From Spirochaetaceae bacterium (GTDB lineage: Bacteria > Spirochaetota > Spirochaetia > Treponematales > Breznakiellaceae), in the NCBI GenBank assembly GCA_031283025.1, contig JAITCP010000004.1, positions 1 through 6,123 on the forward strand: a stretch of DNA of 6,123 nt, written 5' to 3'. The notes below the pieces were generated by a model, which saw only the letters and a list, made by a program, of their open reading frames with translations, did no database searches and was not told the DNA's origin. The stretch's first letter is position 1. Every line of letters starts with the position of its first letter. This document shows, in pieces, positions 5,716 to 6,123 of this stretch. Both the position numbers and the translations under genes were made by a program.

Positions 5716-6123
5716 TTAATAAGAATGAGGGGAACTTTTGTCATTGCCCAACTTGCCGCGAACAGCCACCACCCGCTTTCCCTGGGTACGTTCGTATTTT
5801 CCTTCCGAACGCTGCGGTTTTTCCTGCCTGAATCCGCCGTTCCGCCGCCCCGGTTTCCCCGGCTCTTTTTCGCCGGAATACTCCCCCTGACTGCGCCGGT
5901 TTTGCGGAGTTTCCCGTCCGGCCCGGCCTGAATGGGTTTCCCGCCCAGGCCGTTTTTGTTCCCGCTTGGCCTTTTCCAGCATTTTAAGTGATTTATCAAA
6001 TTCACCCAAAAAGAGGGGAAGATCGTCGGCAAAGACAATTACCGATTGCCGTTCAAAGCCGCCGCTTTCCTTGTTCTTGCTTTCTACAATGTTCAGATAC
6101 AGATCCCCCATGCGGTTTTCTTT
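5716..6123 (-). CDS. PUR-domain DNA/RNA-binding protein, C-terminal part, 5' truncated
   Basis: The frame is open from the window edge and ends at TAA (5716-5718), giving 135 residues; the N-terminus lies outside. It begins KENRMGDLYLNIVESKNKESGGFERQSVIVF, which closely resembles the PUR repeat of spirochaete proteins such as Borrelia BpuR (KENR-x-GD-x-x-LNIVESK, then FERxS). It continues with a helix to about residue 50 (LPLFLGEFDKSLKMLEKAKREQ). The remaining 85 or so residues are a low-complexity tail rich in Arg, Gly, Lys, Glu and Gln, probably disordered and able to bind nucleic acid. The family binds single-stranded DNA and RNA, and BpuR regulates gene expression. A start at the internal ATG (6111) is unlikely, because the PUR match runs through it. 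The gene is unlikely to belong functionally to the sugar operon. No clear terminator is seen in the 101 bases after it. Confidence 0.82.
   Translation of the reverse strand, partial: KENRMGDLYLNIVESKNKESGGFERQSVIVFADDLPLFLGEFDKSLKMLEKAKREQKRPGRETHSGRAGRETPQNRRSQGEYSGEKEPGKPGRRNGGFRQEKPQRSEGKYERTQGKRVVAVRGKLGNDKSSPHSY

Noticed and set aside
5700..6038. Overlapping 112-residue reading frame on the minus strand
   Set aside because: It is a shadow of the PUR-domain gene in another frame, with no family resemblance of its own.

Overview
The window looks like a stretch of a spirochaete chromosome. My best guess is a Treponema-type organism, possibly a gut treponeme. The basis is a PUR-domain nucleic-acid-binding protein that resembles the Borrelia/Treponema family, a lipoprotein sugar-binding protein, and a roughly balanced base composition. 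This is inference from remembered family resemblance, with no database search.

Layout from left to right. The first 138 bases are the 3' end of a plus-strand gene whose last 45 residues resemble the C-terminus of caspase-like (peptidase C14) proteins. A convergent intergenic region of about 260 bases follows. It holds a long plus-strand hairpin, a terminator-like hairpin for the operon arriving from the right, and a short CCGTG-type repeat. From 400 to 5614 everything is on the minus strand, so it is read right to left: a LacI-family regulator (4571-5614), a ChvE-like sugar-binding lipoprotein (3350-4453), a double ATPase of the MmsA/GguA/XylG type (1715-3262) and a permease of the MmsB/GguB/XylH type (400-1581). 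The right edge (5716-6123) is the C-terminal part of the PUR-domain protein, also on the minus strand.

How the genes work together. The three transport genes form a complete multiple-monosaccharide ABC importer: the lipoprotein captures a pyranose sugar outside the cytoplasmic membrane, the permease forms the channel, and the tandem ATPase drives uptake. A strong promoter lies between the regulator gene and the binding-protein gene (TTGACA, 17-base spacer, TATAGT). An 18-base imperfect palindrome sits where transcription should begin, which fits repression by the neighbouring LacI-family protein until sugar is present. The regulator has its own promoter, whose -10 box is so close to the ATG that the mRNA is probably leaderless.

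The genes are conventional. The most unusual content is between them: three consecutive inverted repeats between the ATPase and permease genes, two of them diverged copies of one 15-base unit; a 50-base palindrome that contains the regulator's stop codon; a wobble-rich hairpin between the binding-protein and ATPase genes; and a 47-base strand-specific hairpin after the caspase-like gene. I see no clear case for a wholly new system. The hairpin family is the best lead.
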